Shown: positions 1 through 5,207 of the stretch, one piece after another
How the letters are laid out: each line of letters opens with the position of its first letter
How positions within the stretch are numbered: the stretch's first letter is position 1
From: an uncultured Bacillota bacterium
Lineage (GTDB): Bacteria > Bacillota_I > Bacilli_A > RFN20 > CAG-449
Direction of reading: 5' to 3'
Length of the DNA: 5,207 nucleotides
Assembly: GCA_905204225.1 (NCBI GenBank)
Contig: CAJKZK010000112.1
Coordinates: forward strand, 1 to 5,207
Program-made: the position numbers and the translations under genes
The notes under the pieces: generated by a model
What the model saw: only the letters and a program-made list of their open reading frames with translations
What the model was told of the DNA's origin: nothing
Database searches by the model: none

Positions 1-380
1 AAAGAAGAGAATATGTTGAAGAACATTTATCTAAAGCTGAAGAAGCAACAAAGAAAGCTGAAGATAATGTTAAAGAAACAGAAAAAAATTTAGCTTTATC
101 AAACAAAAAAGCTTTACAAATTATTGAAGATGCAAAAAAAGAAGCTGAAAAACAAAAACAAGAAATTTTATTACAAGCAAAAGTAGAAGCAAATAATAAA
201 ATGATTCAAGTTCAACAAGATATTGAAAAAGAAAAACAAAAAGCAGTTCAAGAAGTACATGATGATGTTGTAAATCTTGCTTTAGAAGCATCAAAAACTT
301 TATTAACAAGGGAAGTTAATTCTTTAGACAATCAAAAGTTTTTAAATGATTTTGTTGATGAATTAACAGAAGAGAAATAA
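1..380 (+). CDS. atpF: ATP synthase F0 subunit b, 3' part (N-terminus cut by window edge)
   Basis: The frame is open from base 3 to a TAA at 378-380, giving 125 residues. Subunit b is the peripheral stalk of F-type ATP synthase: an N-terminal membrane helix followed by a long helical coiled coil that reaches up to delta at the top of F1. Only the cytoplasmic part is seen. It is a charged stretch rich in K, E, Q and A (visible residues 1-90) with almost no Pro or Gly, as expected for the stalk. It is followed by the typical C-terminal block with NLALEASKTLLTREV at residues 91-105 and the tail FLNDFVDEL. Family members are usually about 160-175 residues, so some 40-50 residues including the membrane helix are missing because of the window edge, not because of a mutation. 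The gene ends 2 bases before atpH. Identification rests on the C-terminal block and on gene order. Confidence 0.93.
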   Translation, partial: RREYVEEHLSKAEEATKKAEDNVKETEKNLALSNKKALQIIEDAKKEAEKQKQEILLQAKVEANNKMIQVQQDIEKEKQKAVQEVHDDVVNLALEASKTLLTREVNSLDNQKFLNDFVDELTEEK

Positions 381-382
381 AA

Positions 383-919
383 ATGGATTCTATTTATAAT
401 CGTTACGCCTTAGGTTTGTTTTCTATTGCTGAAGATGAAAACAAAGTAGAAATTTATAAAGATGAAATTAAAAATATTGATATTCTTTTAAAAGAAAATG
501 AAGATTTAATTCATCTGTTTTCATCATATTTTATTAATCAATATGAGAAAGAAAAATGTATTGATAAAATATTTGGTGAATTTCAAATTTATACACAAAA
601 TTTTTTAAAACTTATTATTAAAAATAATAGAATTAATAAATTTAATTTAATAGCAAAAGAATTTAATAAATTATGTAATGATTATCTAAATATTAAAGAA
701 GGAATTATTTATTCTACAGAAGCACTTTCTAAAGAACAAATAAAAAAAGTTGAAGATAAATTAAGTGAAGTTATTAATACAAAAGTCGAATTAACTAACC
801 AAATTGATGAAAAATTAATTGGTGGAATTAAAGTAATTGTTGATGAAAAAATATTTGATGGATCTATTAAAAATAAATTAGAAAAATTAAAATCAACATT
901 AATCTCAGGAGGAATTTAA
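383..919 (+). CDS. atpH: ATP synthase F1 subunit delta (OSCP homologue)
   Basis: This 178-residue protein has the usual length for bacterial delta, which sits on top of the alpha3-beta3 hexamer and ties it to the b subunits of the stator. The N-terminal helical domain opens with the family-like NRYALGLFSIA (residues 6-16). The C-terminal domain carries the conserved LIGGIKVIVDEKIFDGS block (145-161), with Gly147-Gly148 and Gly160-Ser161, followed by a final helix of the KLEKL type. The middle is poorly conserved and very rich in K, N, I and E, which is normal for the fastest-evolving F1 subunit in an AT-rich genome. The ATG at 383 is the only sensible start. It lies 2 bases after the atpF stop, with only a weak purine-rich site (AGAAGAG, 368-374) inside the end of atpF, so translation may depend on coupling to atpF. 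The last codons contain the atpA ribosome-binding site. Confidence 0.95.
   Translation: MDSIYNRYALGLFSIAEDENKVEIYKDEIKNIDILLKENEDLIHLFSSYFINQYEKEKCIDKIFGEFQIYTQNFLKLIIKNNRINKFNLIAKEFNKLCNDYLNIKEGIIYSTEALSKEQIKKVEDKLSEVINTKVELTNQIDEKLIGGIKVIVDEKIFDGSIKNKLEKLKSTLISGGI
907..912 (+). promoter_or_regulatory. Strong Shine-Dalgarno site for atpA, inside the atpH 3' end
   Basis: The sequence is a perfect AGGAGG, 8 bases before the atpA ATG at 921. It is embedded in the Ser-Gly-Gly codons that end atpH, just before its TAA at 917-919. The C-terminal delta residues and the start of alpha translation therefore share the same bases. Ribosomes finishing atpH would sit over this site, so termination and re-initiation are probably coupled. 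Confidence 0.9.
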
Positions 920-920
920 C

Positions 921-2423
921 ATGGCAATAAATACATTAGAAATTGCTTCTTTAATTAAAGAGCAAATAAAAAATTATTCTCATAAATTAGAATCAAATGA
1001 TGTAGGCACTGTTGTTACAGTAGGAGATGGTATTGCAACTATTTATGGATTAGATAAAGCTATGCTATCTGAATTATTAGAATTCCCTCATGATGTTTAT
1101 GGAATGGTCATGAATCTTAATGAAGATAGTGTTGGTGCAATACTTTTTGGTAACGATTCTTTAATTGAAGAAGGAGATATAGTAAAAAGAACAGGTAGAG
1201 TTATAGAAGTTCCTGTTGGAGATGCTTTACTTGGTAGAGTAGTTAATGCTTTGGGACAACCTATAGATGGATTAGGTAGAATTGATTATAAAAAAACTAG
1301 ACCGATTGAAAGAATTGCTCCTGGAGTAATGACTAGAAAATCAGTTGATACACCTTTACAAACAGGTATCAAAGCAATTGATACCATGATTCCTATTGGT
1401 CTTGGCCAAAGAGAATTAATTATTGGTGATAGACAAACAGGAAAAACTGCAATTGCTTTAGATACAATTATCAATCAAAAAGGAAAAGATATTTTATGTG
1501 TTTATGTTGCAATTGGACAAAAAAATTCAACTGTTGCTCAATTAGTTGAAAAATTAAAAGAAGAAGACGCTTTAAAATATACATGTATTGTTTCTGCTAC
1601 TGCAAGTGAACTTGCTCCTCTTCAATATATTGCACCTTATAGTGGAGTTAGTATTGCTGAAGAATGGATGGAACAAGGAAAAAATGTATTAATTGTTTAT
1701 GATGATTTATCTAAGCATGCTGTTGCATATAGAACTTTATCATTATTATTAAAAAGATCACCTGGAAGAGAAGCATATCCTGGAGACGTATTCTATTTAC
1801 ATTCAAGATTACTTGAAAGAGCATGCCGTCTTGATGAAGCGCATGGTAATGGATCTATTACCGCTTTACCAATTATTGAAACACAGGCTGGAGATATATC
1901 AGCATATATTCCAACTAATGTCATTTCAATTACAGATGGACAAATATTTCTAGTTAATGAATTATTTAATGCTGGACAAAGACCTGCTATTGATTCAGGT
2001 TTATCTGTATCGAGAGTTGGCTCTGCAGCTCAATTTAAATGTATTAAACAAACTGCTAAAGCTTTGAAAATTGAATTAGCAAATTATAATGAGTTACAAG
2101 TATTTGCTAAATTTGGTTCAGATTTAGATGATATTACAAAGAAAACTCTTAAACATGGTGATGTGTTGATGGAAGTTTTAAAACAAAAACAATATTCACC
2201 TATGAGTTTTGTTCAACAAACAATAGAAATATTTACTGCTCAAAATGGATATTTAGATGATTTAGAAATAAAAAATGTAAGAACATTTTTAGATAAATTA
2301 TGGATTTTATTAAATCAAAAAAACAAAGATATCATTCAAGAGATTACAGAAAAAAAAGCATTATCAAATGAACTTATTGCAAAAATGAATGAAGCAATTA
2401 GTGAAATTAAAAAAGCTATTTAA
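921..2423 (+). CDS. atpA: ATP synthase F1 subunit alpha
   Basis: This 500-residue protein matches the usual length of about 500-515. Alpha alternates with beta in the F1 hexamer, binds nucleotide at non-catalytic sites and lends an arginine to the catalytic sites on beta. The N-terminal beta-barrel domain (about 25-95) includes VGDGIATIYGL. The central P-loop domain has Walker A GDRQTGKT at 169-176 (Lys175, Thr176), with the alpha-typical Gln172. Walker B VLIVYDD lies at 256-262, and the stretch KRSPGREAYPGDVFYLHSRL follows. The ATP synthase alpha/beta signature PAIDSGLSVS ends at the SVSRVG motif, whose Arg365 is the expected arginine finger. The C-terminal helical domain (about 375-500) includes FAKFGSDLD. 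The ATG at 921 follows the atpH stop by one base and has a perfect AGGAGG. All key residues are present. The tail from about 440 on is Lys- and Asn-rich and more divergent than the core. Confidence 0.99.
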   Translation: MAINTLEIASLIKEQIKNYSHKLESNDVGTVVTVGDGIATIYGLDKAMLSELLEFPHDVYGMVMNLNEDSVGAILFGNDSLIEEGDIVKRTGRVIEVPVGDALLGRVVNALGQPIDGLGRIDYKKTRPIERIAPGVMTRKSVDTPLQTGIKAIDTMIPIGLGQRELIIGDRQTGKTAIALDTIINQKGKDILCVYVAIGQKNSTVAQLVEKLKEEDALKYTCIVSATASELAPLQYIAPYSGVSIAEEWMEQGKNVLIVYDDLSKHAVAYRTLSLLLKRSPGREAYPGDVFYLHSRLLERACRLDEAHGNGSITALPIIETQAGDISAYIPTNVISITDGQIFLVNELFNAGQRPAIDSGLSVSRVGSAAQFKCIKQTAKALKIELANYNELQVFAKFGSDLDDITKKTLKHGDVLMEVLKQKQYSPMSFVQQTIEIFTAQNGYLDDLEIKNVRTFLDKLWILLNQKNKDIIQEITEKKALSNELIAKMNEAISEIKKAI

Positions 2424-2426
2424 GGA
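2422..2426 (+). promoter_or_regulatory. Ribosome-binding site for atpG, overlapping the atpA stop codon
   Basis: AAGGA overlaps the last two bases of the atpA TAA stop (2421-2423) and lies 5 bases before the atpG ATG at 2432. The site is shorter than those of atpA and atpD and its spacing is tight. It fixes the ATG at 2432 as the start. Confidence 0.75.
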
Positions 2427-2431
2427 TTAAT

Positions 2432-3274
2432 ATGGCACAAGAATTAGCGAATACAAAAAAAAGAATTCAATCTGTTAATTCTACTTTAAAAATAACAAAA
2501 GCTATGGAATTAGTAGCTAATGCTAAATTAAAAAGGTGGAAGAATAAAATGGAAAATATTACTCAATATTTATTGGAAATGAGTGATATTATTTCAACTT
2601 GTGCAGGTAGTTATGATCCGTTCAATATGAGCATTGATGAATTAAAGAAATATAAAAATACAAGTAGTAAATTATATATTGTTGTTACTTCTTCATTAGG
2701 ATTATGTGGTGGGTATAACTATAATGTTTTTAAATTTTTAAATAATAAAATAAAACCAGAAGATAAAGTTATTATTTTAGGAACTAAAGGTTTGATTAAA
2801 TATTCTCATACTGATTTAAATCTTGATGAAGATTATGTGTCTTTATTAGATAAATTTGATAGTTATGCATCAAGAAATTTAATTGATAAAATAATTAATG
2901 AATATAAAACTGGTAAATATAACGAAGTAAGATTAATCGCTACTGAATATAAAAATTCTCTTACATTCATTCCTAATGATATAAAAATTTTACCTTTTGA
3001 AAATAAAAACAATACAATTAATGATAATATTATATTTGATCCTAATAAAGAAGAAGTATTATCTTTATTAATACCAAAATATTTAGATGTGTTAATGTAT
3101 GGCAAGCTAACTGAGGCTATTGTATGTGAACATGCTTCAAGAAGAAACGCTATGGATACTGCTACTGATAATGGCAAAGAATTATCACAAAAATTAATGT
3201 TAGAATATAACAAAGCTAGACAACAAGCAATCACTCAAGAAATCACAGAAATTTCTAGTGCTGCAAATAATTAA
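2432..3274 (+). CDS. atpG: ATP synthase F1 subunit gamma
   Basis: This 280-residue protein is slightly shorter than the common 283-290. Gamma is the central rotor shaft; its two terminal helices form a coiled coil inside alpha3-beta3 and its globular part contacts epsilon and the c-ring. The N-terminal helix has the conserved RIQSVNSTLKITKAMELVA type sequence (residues 11-29). The Rossmann-like middle begins with TSSLGLCGGYN (86-96), where most relatives have an Asp-Arg or similar before GLCG. The C-terminal helix carries EHASRRNAMDTATDN (233-247) and ends with YNKARQQAITQEITEI. In the family signature I-T-x-E-x2-E-x3-G-[AS], the Gly is replaced by Ala277. The middle (about 100-215) is divergent and rich in Lys, Asn and Ile. 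The start is 8 bases after the atpA stop, and atpD follows at once. Confidence 0.98.
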   Translation: MAQELANTKKRIQSVNSTLKITKAMELVANAKLKRWKNKMENITQYLLEMSDIISTCAGSYDPFNMSIDELKKYKNTSSKLYIVVTSSLGLCGGYNYNVFKFLNNKIKPEDKVIILGTKGLIKYSHTDLNLDEDYVSLLDKFDSYASRNLIDKIINEYKTGKYNEVRLIATEYKNSLTFIPNDIKILPFENKNNTINDNIIFDPNKEEVLSLLIPKYLDVLMYGKLTEAIVCEHASRRNAMDTATDNGKELSQKLMLEYNKARQQAITQEITEISSAANN

Positions 3275-3279
3275 GGAGG
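3273..3279 (+). promoter_or_regulatory. Strong Shine-Dalgarno site that decides the atpD start
   Basis: AAGGAGG is a full seven-base match to the consensus. It overlaps the last two bases of the atpG TAA (3272-3274). It is 7 bases from the ATG at 3287 but only 1 base from the in-frame TTG at 3281, which is too close for initiation. The site therefore supports the ATG. Confidence 0.92.
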
Positions 3280-3286
3280 CTTGAAA

Positions 3287-4696
3287 ATGAATGAAGAATA
3301 TAAATATGGAAAAATAGTTCAAGTAATTGGTCCTATTGTTGATGTTAGATTTCAACAAGAACATTTACCTAGATTACTTACTGCTTTAATAATTGATACT
3401 GGAAATAATAAAAAATTAACAGTTGAAGTTCTTCAACATGTAGGTGATGACACCGTTAGATGTGTTTCAATGGGACCAACTGATGGCTTAGTTAGAGACA
3501 TGCAAGTGTATAATACTAATGCTCCTATTATGGTTCCGGTTGGTGAAATTACTTTGGGTAGAATTTTTAATGTTTTGGGTGAACCACTTGATAATAAAGA
3601 AGATGTGTTTAAAAATTGCAAGCGCGCTCCTATTCATAAAGAAGCTCCAAAATATGCTGATCAAAATCCATCTCAAGAAATTTTAGAAACCGGTATTAAA
3701 GTTATTGATTTATTATGCCCTTATGTTAAAGGTGGTAAAGTTGGATTATTTGGTGGAGCAGGTGTTGGTAAAACTGTTTTGATTCAAGAATTGATTAACA
3801 ATGTTGCAACTAATAGAAATGGTATTTCTGTTTTTGCTGGCGTTGGCGAAAGATCGCGTGAAGGTAATGATCTATATAAAGAAATGGAAGCAAGTGGTGT
3901 TTTAAGTAAAACTGCACTTGTATTTGGCCAAATGAATGAACCACCAGGAGCAAGAATGAGAGTTGCACTTACTGGTTTAACTATGGCTGAATATTTTAGA
4001 GATGAAAAACATCAAGATGTATTATTGTTTATTGATAATATTTTTAGATTTACTCAAGCTGGTAGTGAAGTATCTGCTTTAATTGGTAGAATGCCTTCTG
4101 CTGTTGGATATCAACCTACTTTAGCTACTGAAATGGGACAATTACAAGAAAGAATTACATCAACTAAAAATGGCTCTATTACTTCTATTCAAGCTATATA
4201 TGTTCCTGCAGATGATTTAACCGATCCTGCTCCTGCTACAACTTTCTCTCATTTGGATGCTAAAACTGTTCTTGATAGAGGAACTGCATCTTTAGGTATT
4301 TATCCAGCAGTTGATCCTTTACAATCAACCTCTAATATTTTAGATCCTAACATTGTTGGACAAAGACATTATGATGTAGCAAGAAAAGTTCAATCAATTT
4401 TACAAAGATATAAAGATTTGCAAGATATTATTGCAATTTTAGGTATGGATGAATTATCTGAAGAAGATAAAATTATAGTTAATAGAGCTAGAAGATTAAG
4501 AAATTTCTTATCTCAACCTTTACATGTTGCTGCTACTTTTAATGGCTTTCCTGGTGTATTTGTAAATAAAGATGATACAATAAGATCTTGTGAAGATATT
4601 ATTTCTGGTAAATATGATTCGCTTCCTGAAGCTGCATTTTTATATGTTGGAACTATTGATGATGTAGTTAAAAAGGCGGAACAATTAAATGGCTAA
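3287..4696 (+). CDS. atpD: ATP synthase F1 subunit beta (catalytic)
   Basis: With the ATG at 3287 the protein has 469 residues, within the family's usual 460-475. Beta carries the three catalytic sites that make ATP from ADP and phosphate (EC 7.1.2.2). Visible in order are: an N-terminal barrel domain beginning YGKIVQVIGPIVDV; Walker A GGAGVGKT at 156-163 (Lys162, Thr163); GVGERSREGND with the general-base Glu188 and Arg189; Walker B VLLFIDN at 245-251 (Asp250); the GRMPSAVGYQPTL loop; the alpha/beta signature PAVDPLQSTS at 340-349; and the DELSEED lever at 388-394, which contacts gamma and epsilon. All catalytic residues expected from E. coli and Bacillus enzymes are present. A start at the TTG at 3281 would add only Met-Lys and is disfavoured by spacing. 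The 3' end overlaps atpC by 8 bases. It is the most conserved gene of the window and its best phylogenetic marker. Confidence 0.99.
   Translation: MNEEYKYGKIVQVIGPIVDVRFQQEHLPRLLTALIIDTGNNKKLTVEVLQHVGDDTVRCVSMGPTDGLVRDMQVYNTNAPIMVPVGEITLGRIFNVLGEPLDNKEDVFKNCKRAPIHKEAPKYADQNPSQEILETGIKVIDLLCPYVKGGKVGLFGGAGVGKTVLIQELINNVATNRNGISVFAGVGERSREGNDLYKEMEASGVLSKTALVFGQMNEPPGARMRVALTGLTMAEYFRDEKHQDVLLFIDNIFRFTQAGSEVSALIGRMPSAVGYQPTLATEMGQLQERITSTKNGSITSIQAIYVPADDLTDPAPATTFSHLDAKTVLDRGTASLGIYPAVDPLQSTSNILDPNIVGQRHYDVARKVQSILQRYKDLQDIIAILGMDELSEEDKIIVNRARRLRNFLSQPLHVAATFNGFPGVFVNKDDTIRSCEDIISGKYDSLPEAAFLYVGTIDDVVKKAEQLNG
4673..4679 (+). promoter_or_regulatory. Ribosome-binding site for atpC inside the end of atpD
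   Basis: AAGGCGG differs from the consensus AAGGAGG by one base and lies 9 bases before the atpC ATG at 4689. It falls within atpD coding sequence (Lys-Lys-Ala-Glu codons near the C-terminus). Together with the 8-base gene overlap it supports coupled translation of atpC. Confidence 0.75.
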
Positions 4697-5087
4697 AAAA
4701 TTTAATTTTAAAATATATACTTCTGATGGCAAAACTTTACAAGATGAAGTTGATATTTTAAATGTTGTTACAACAACAGGCACAATGGGAATATTAGCTA
4801 ACCATTTACCTTTAATAGGAATAATAGATATTTCTCAATTTAATTATAAAAAAGATGGAGAAACATTTTATTTTGCAATTAGTGGTGGAGTACTAAATAT
4901 AAAAAAAGATGGAGTTACAATTTTAGCTGAAAGTTTTGAGCAAGATACAGAAATAGATTTTGCTAGAGCAGAAGAAGCAAAAAATAGAGCGGAAGATCGC
5001 TTGAAAAATCATCAATTAGATATTGATATTAAAAGAGCAGAAATTGCACTAAAAAAATCTCTTAATAGATTGAGCTTAAGAAAATAA
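4689..5087 (+). CDS. atpC: ATP synthase F1 subunit epsilon
   Basis: This 132-residue protein is a full-length two-domain epsilon. Epsilon binds gamma at the foot of the rotor and can inhibit ATP hydrolysis by extending its C-terminal helices. The N-terminal beta-sandwich (about 1-85) contains GTMGILANHLPLIGII (31-46) and the FAISGGVLNI strand (62-71). The C-terminal helical hairpin (about 88-132) is complete and ends with RLSLRK. It carries IDFARA at 89-94, the I/L-D-x-x-R-A motif known in Bacillus-type epsilon to bind regulatory ATP. Other helix residues of that site are partly kept: Arg100 and Arg127 are present, but the equivalent of thermophilic Bacillus PS3 Arg122 is Lys123. This alignment was done from memory. 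The ATG overlaps the end of atpD by 8 bases and has an AAGGCGG site at 4673-4679. It is the last gene of the operon. Confidence 0.97.
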   Translation: MAKKFNFKIYTSDGKTLQDEVDILNVVTTTGTMGILANHLPLIGIIDISQFNYKKDGETFYFAISGGVLNIKKDGVTILAESFEQDTEIDFARAEEAKNRAEDRLKNHQLDIDIKRAEIALKKSLNRLSLRK

Positions 5088-5130
5088 AATAATTTATTAG
5101 GTAAAATTAAAACTATATTATGAAAAAATT

Positions 5131-5158
5131 AACAAGTATTAAAAAACTTGTTTTTTTT
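5131..5158 (+). terminator. Probable intrinsic terminator of the atp operon
   Basis: AACAAGT (5131-5137) can pair with ACTTGTT (5146-5152), giving a perfect 7-bp stem with an 8-base A/T loop. The stem runs straight into a tract of eight T (5151-5158). It lies 44 bases after the atpC stop, where an operon end is expected. Only two of the seven pairs are G-C, so the hairpin is weak alone, though typical of very AT-rich genomes. A run of six A lies two bases upstream of the stem, so the reverse transcript would also have a hairpin followed by a U-run; it might work in both directions. Confidence 0.65.
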
Positions 5159-5183
5159 CTTGCAAGAGAAAATAAAACTTGTT
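5143..5183 (+). repeat. Short direct repeat spanning the terminator and its downstream flank
   Basis: The ten bases AAAACTTGTT occur at 5143-5152 (3' arm of the terminator hairpin) and again at 5174-5183, 31 bases apart. The upstream arm AACAAGT could in principle pair with either copy. Between them, TCTTGCAAGA (5158-5167) is a perfect 10-base palindrome. The repeats are real in the sequence, but in such AT-rich DNA they could be chance; no function is shown. Confidence 0.4.
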
Positions 5184-5205
5184 ATTATAAATAAGCTAGT
5201 ATAAA
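5160..5205 (+). promoter_or_regulatory. Possible sigma-A type promoter for a gene beyond the window
   Basis: Two overlapping candidates are visible after the terminator. One is TTGCAA (5160-5165), 17 bases, then TATTAT (5183-5188). The other is TTGTTA (5179-5184), 15 bases, then TATAAA (5200-5205). Each has a 4/6 match at -35 and a 5/6 match at -10 to TTGACA/TATAAT. The first has the better spacing. The position between an operon end and the unseen next gene is reasonable, but A/T-rich boxes arise easily by chance here. Confidence 0.3.
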
Positions 5206-5207
5206 TT

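Noticed and set aside
121..309. Minus-strand frame of 62 residues, very rich in Leu, Phe and Val
   Set aside because: It lies opposite the coiled-coil part of atpF. The hydrophobic look comes from reading Lys, Gln and Glu codons in reverse, and no ribosome-binding site precedes it.
383..919. Possible truncation or decay of atpH because its middle region is so divergent
   Set aside because: The length is normal, the frame is intact, and both the N-terminal and the C-terminal family blocks are kept. Delta is normally the least conserved F1 subunit.
1286..1474. Minus-strand frame of 62 residues inside atpA
   Set aside because: It is antisense to the Walker A region of alpha and is a by-product of that gene's codon use.
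2863..3234. Minus-strand frame of 123 residues inside atpG
   Set aside because: It is antisense to a conserved gamma gene and resembles no family I know. Its composition is that of reverse-complemented AT-rich coding sequence.
3433..3676. Two overlapping minus-strand frames of 62 residues inside atpD
   Set aside because: They lie in different frames antisense to conserved beta sequence, and neither has independent support.
5120..5194. Small frame of 24 residues starting MKKLTSIKKLVFF after atpC
   Set aside because: It starts like a small membrane peptide, but there is no Shine-Dalgarno site at proper distance and it runs through the terminator hairpin and T-tract, whose Lys and Phe codons explain its look.
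1..5207. A novel or accessory system hidden in the window
   Set aside because: Almost every base is accounted for by a standard atp operon in its usual order. There are no extra genes between subunits, no insertion element, no CRISPR-like repeats and no tRNA-like sequence.

Overview
The window is the distal part of an F-type ATP synthase (atp) operon. All genes are on the + strand, in the common bacterial order atpF (3' part only), atpH, atpA, atpG, atpD, atpC. The five complete genes encode the delta, alpha, gamma, beta and epsilon subunits, that is, the whole soluble F1 sector plus the OSCP-like stator connector. The proximal genes (atpB, atpE, most of atpF, and possibly atpI) would lie upstream of base 1.

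Organism: the DNA is very AT-rich, with A-rich coding strands, AGA as the dominant arginine codon, AAA for lysine, and TAA as the stop of all six genes. Shine-Dalgarno sites are of the AGGAGG type. The epsilon subunit resembles that of Bacillus and its relatives. Together these point to a low-GC Firmicutes or Mollicutes-related bacterium, for example an Erysipelotrichia, Acholeplasma or uncultured Bacilli lineage. The three tryptophans in the complete proteins are all TGG, and no TGA interrupts any gene. This fits the standard bacterial code and argues against Mycoplasma, Ureaplasma or Spiroplasma. Genus cannot be decided from this window.

Layout: 1-380 atpF C-terminal part; 383-919 atpH; 921-2423 atpA; 2432-3274 atpG; 3287-4696 atpD (start revised from a TTG at 3281 to the ATG at 3287); 4689-5087 atpC, overlapping atpD by 8 bases. 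Intergenic gaps are 1 to 12 bases, so the genes are almost certainly co-transcribed and partly translationally coupled. The last 120 bases hold no convincing gene. They contain a hairpin with a T-tract (5131-5158) that probably ends the operon, and weak promoter-like boxes that may serve the next gene.

How the genes work together: b (atpF) and delta (atpH) form the peripheral stalk that holds the alpha3-beta3 hexamer still. Gamma and epsilon (atpG, atpC) form the central rotor stalk, which couples ion flow through the membrane a/c sector to ATP synthesis or hydrolysis at the beta active sites. All catalytic motifs looked for in alpha and beta are present, so the enzyme looks functional. Whether it uses H+ or Na+ cannot be told, because the c subunit is outside the window.

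I found no undescribed system here. The points worth a second look are small: graded ribosome-binding sites that parallel subunit stoichiometry, the atpD start, an epsilon ATP-binding motif with one changed residue, a departure from the gamma signature, and the structured downstream end.
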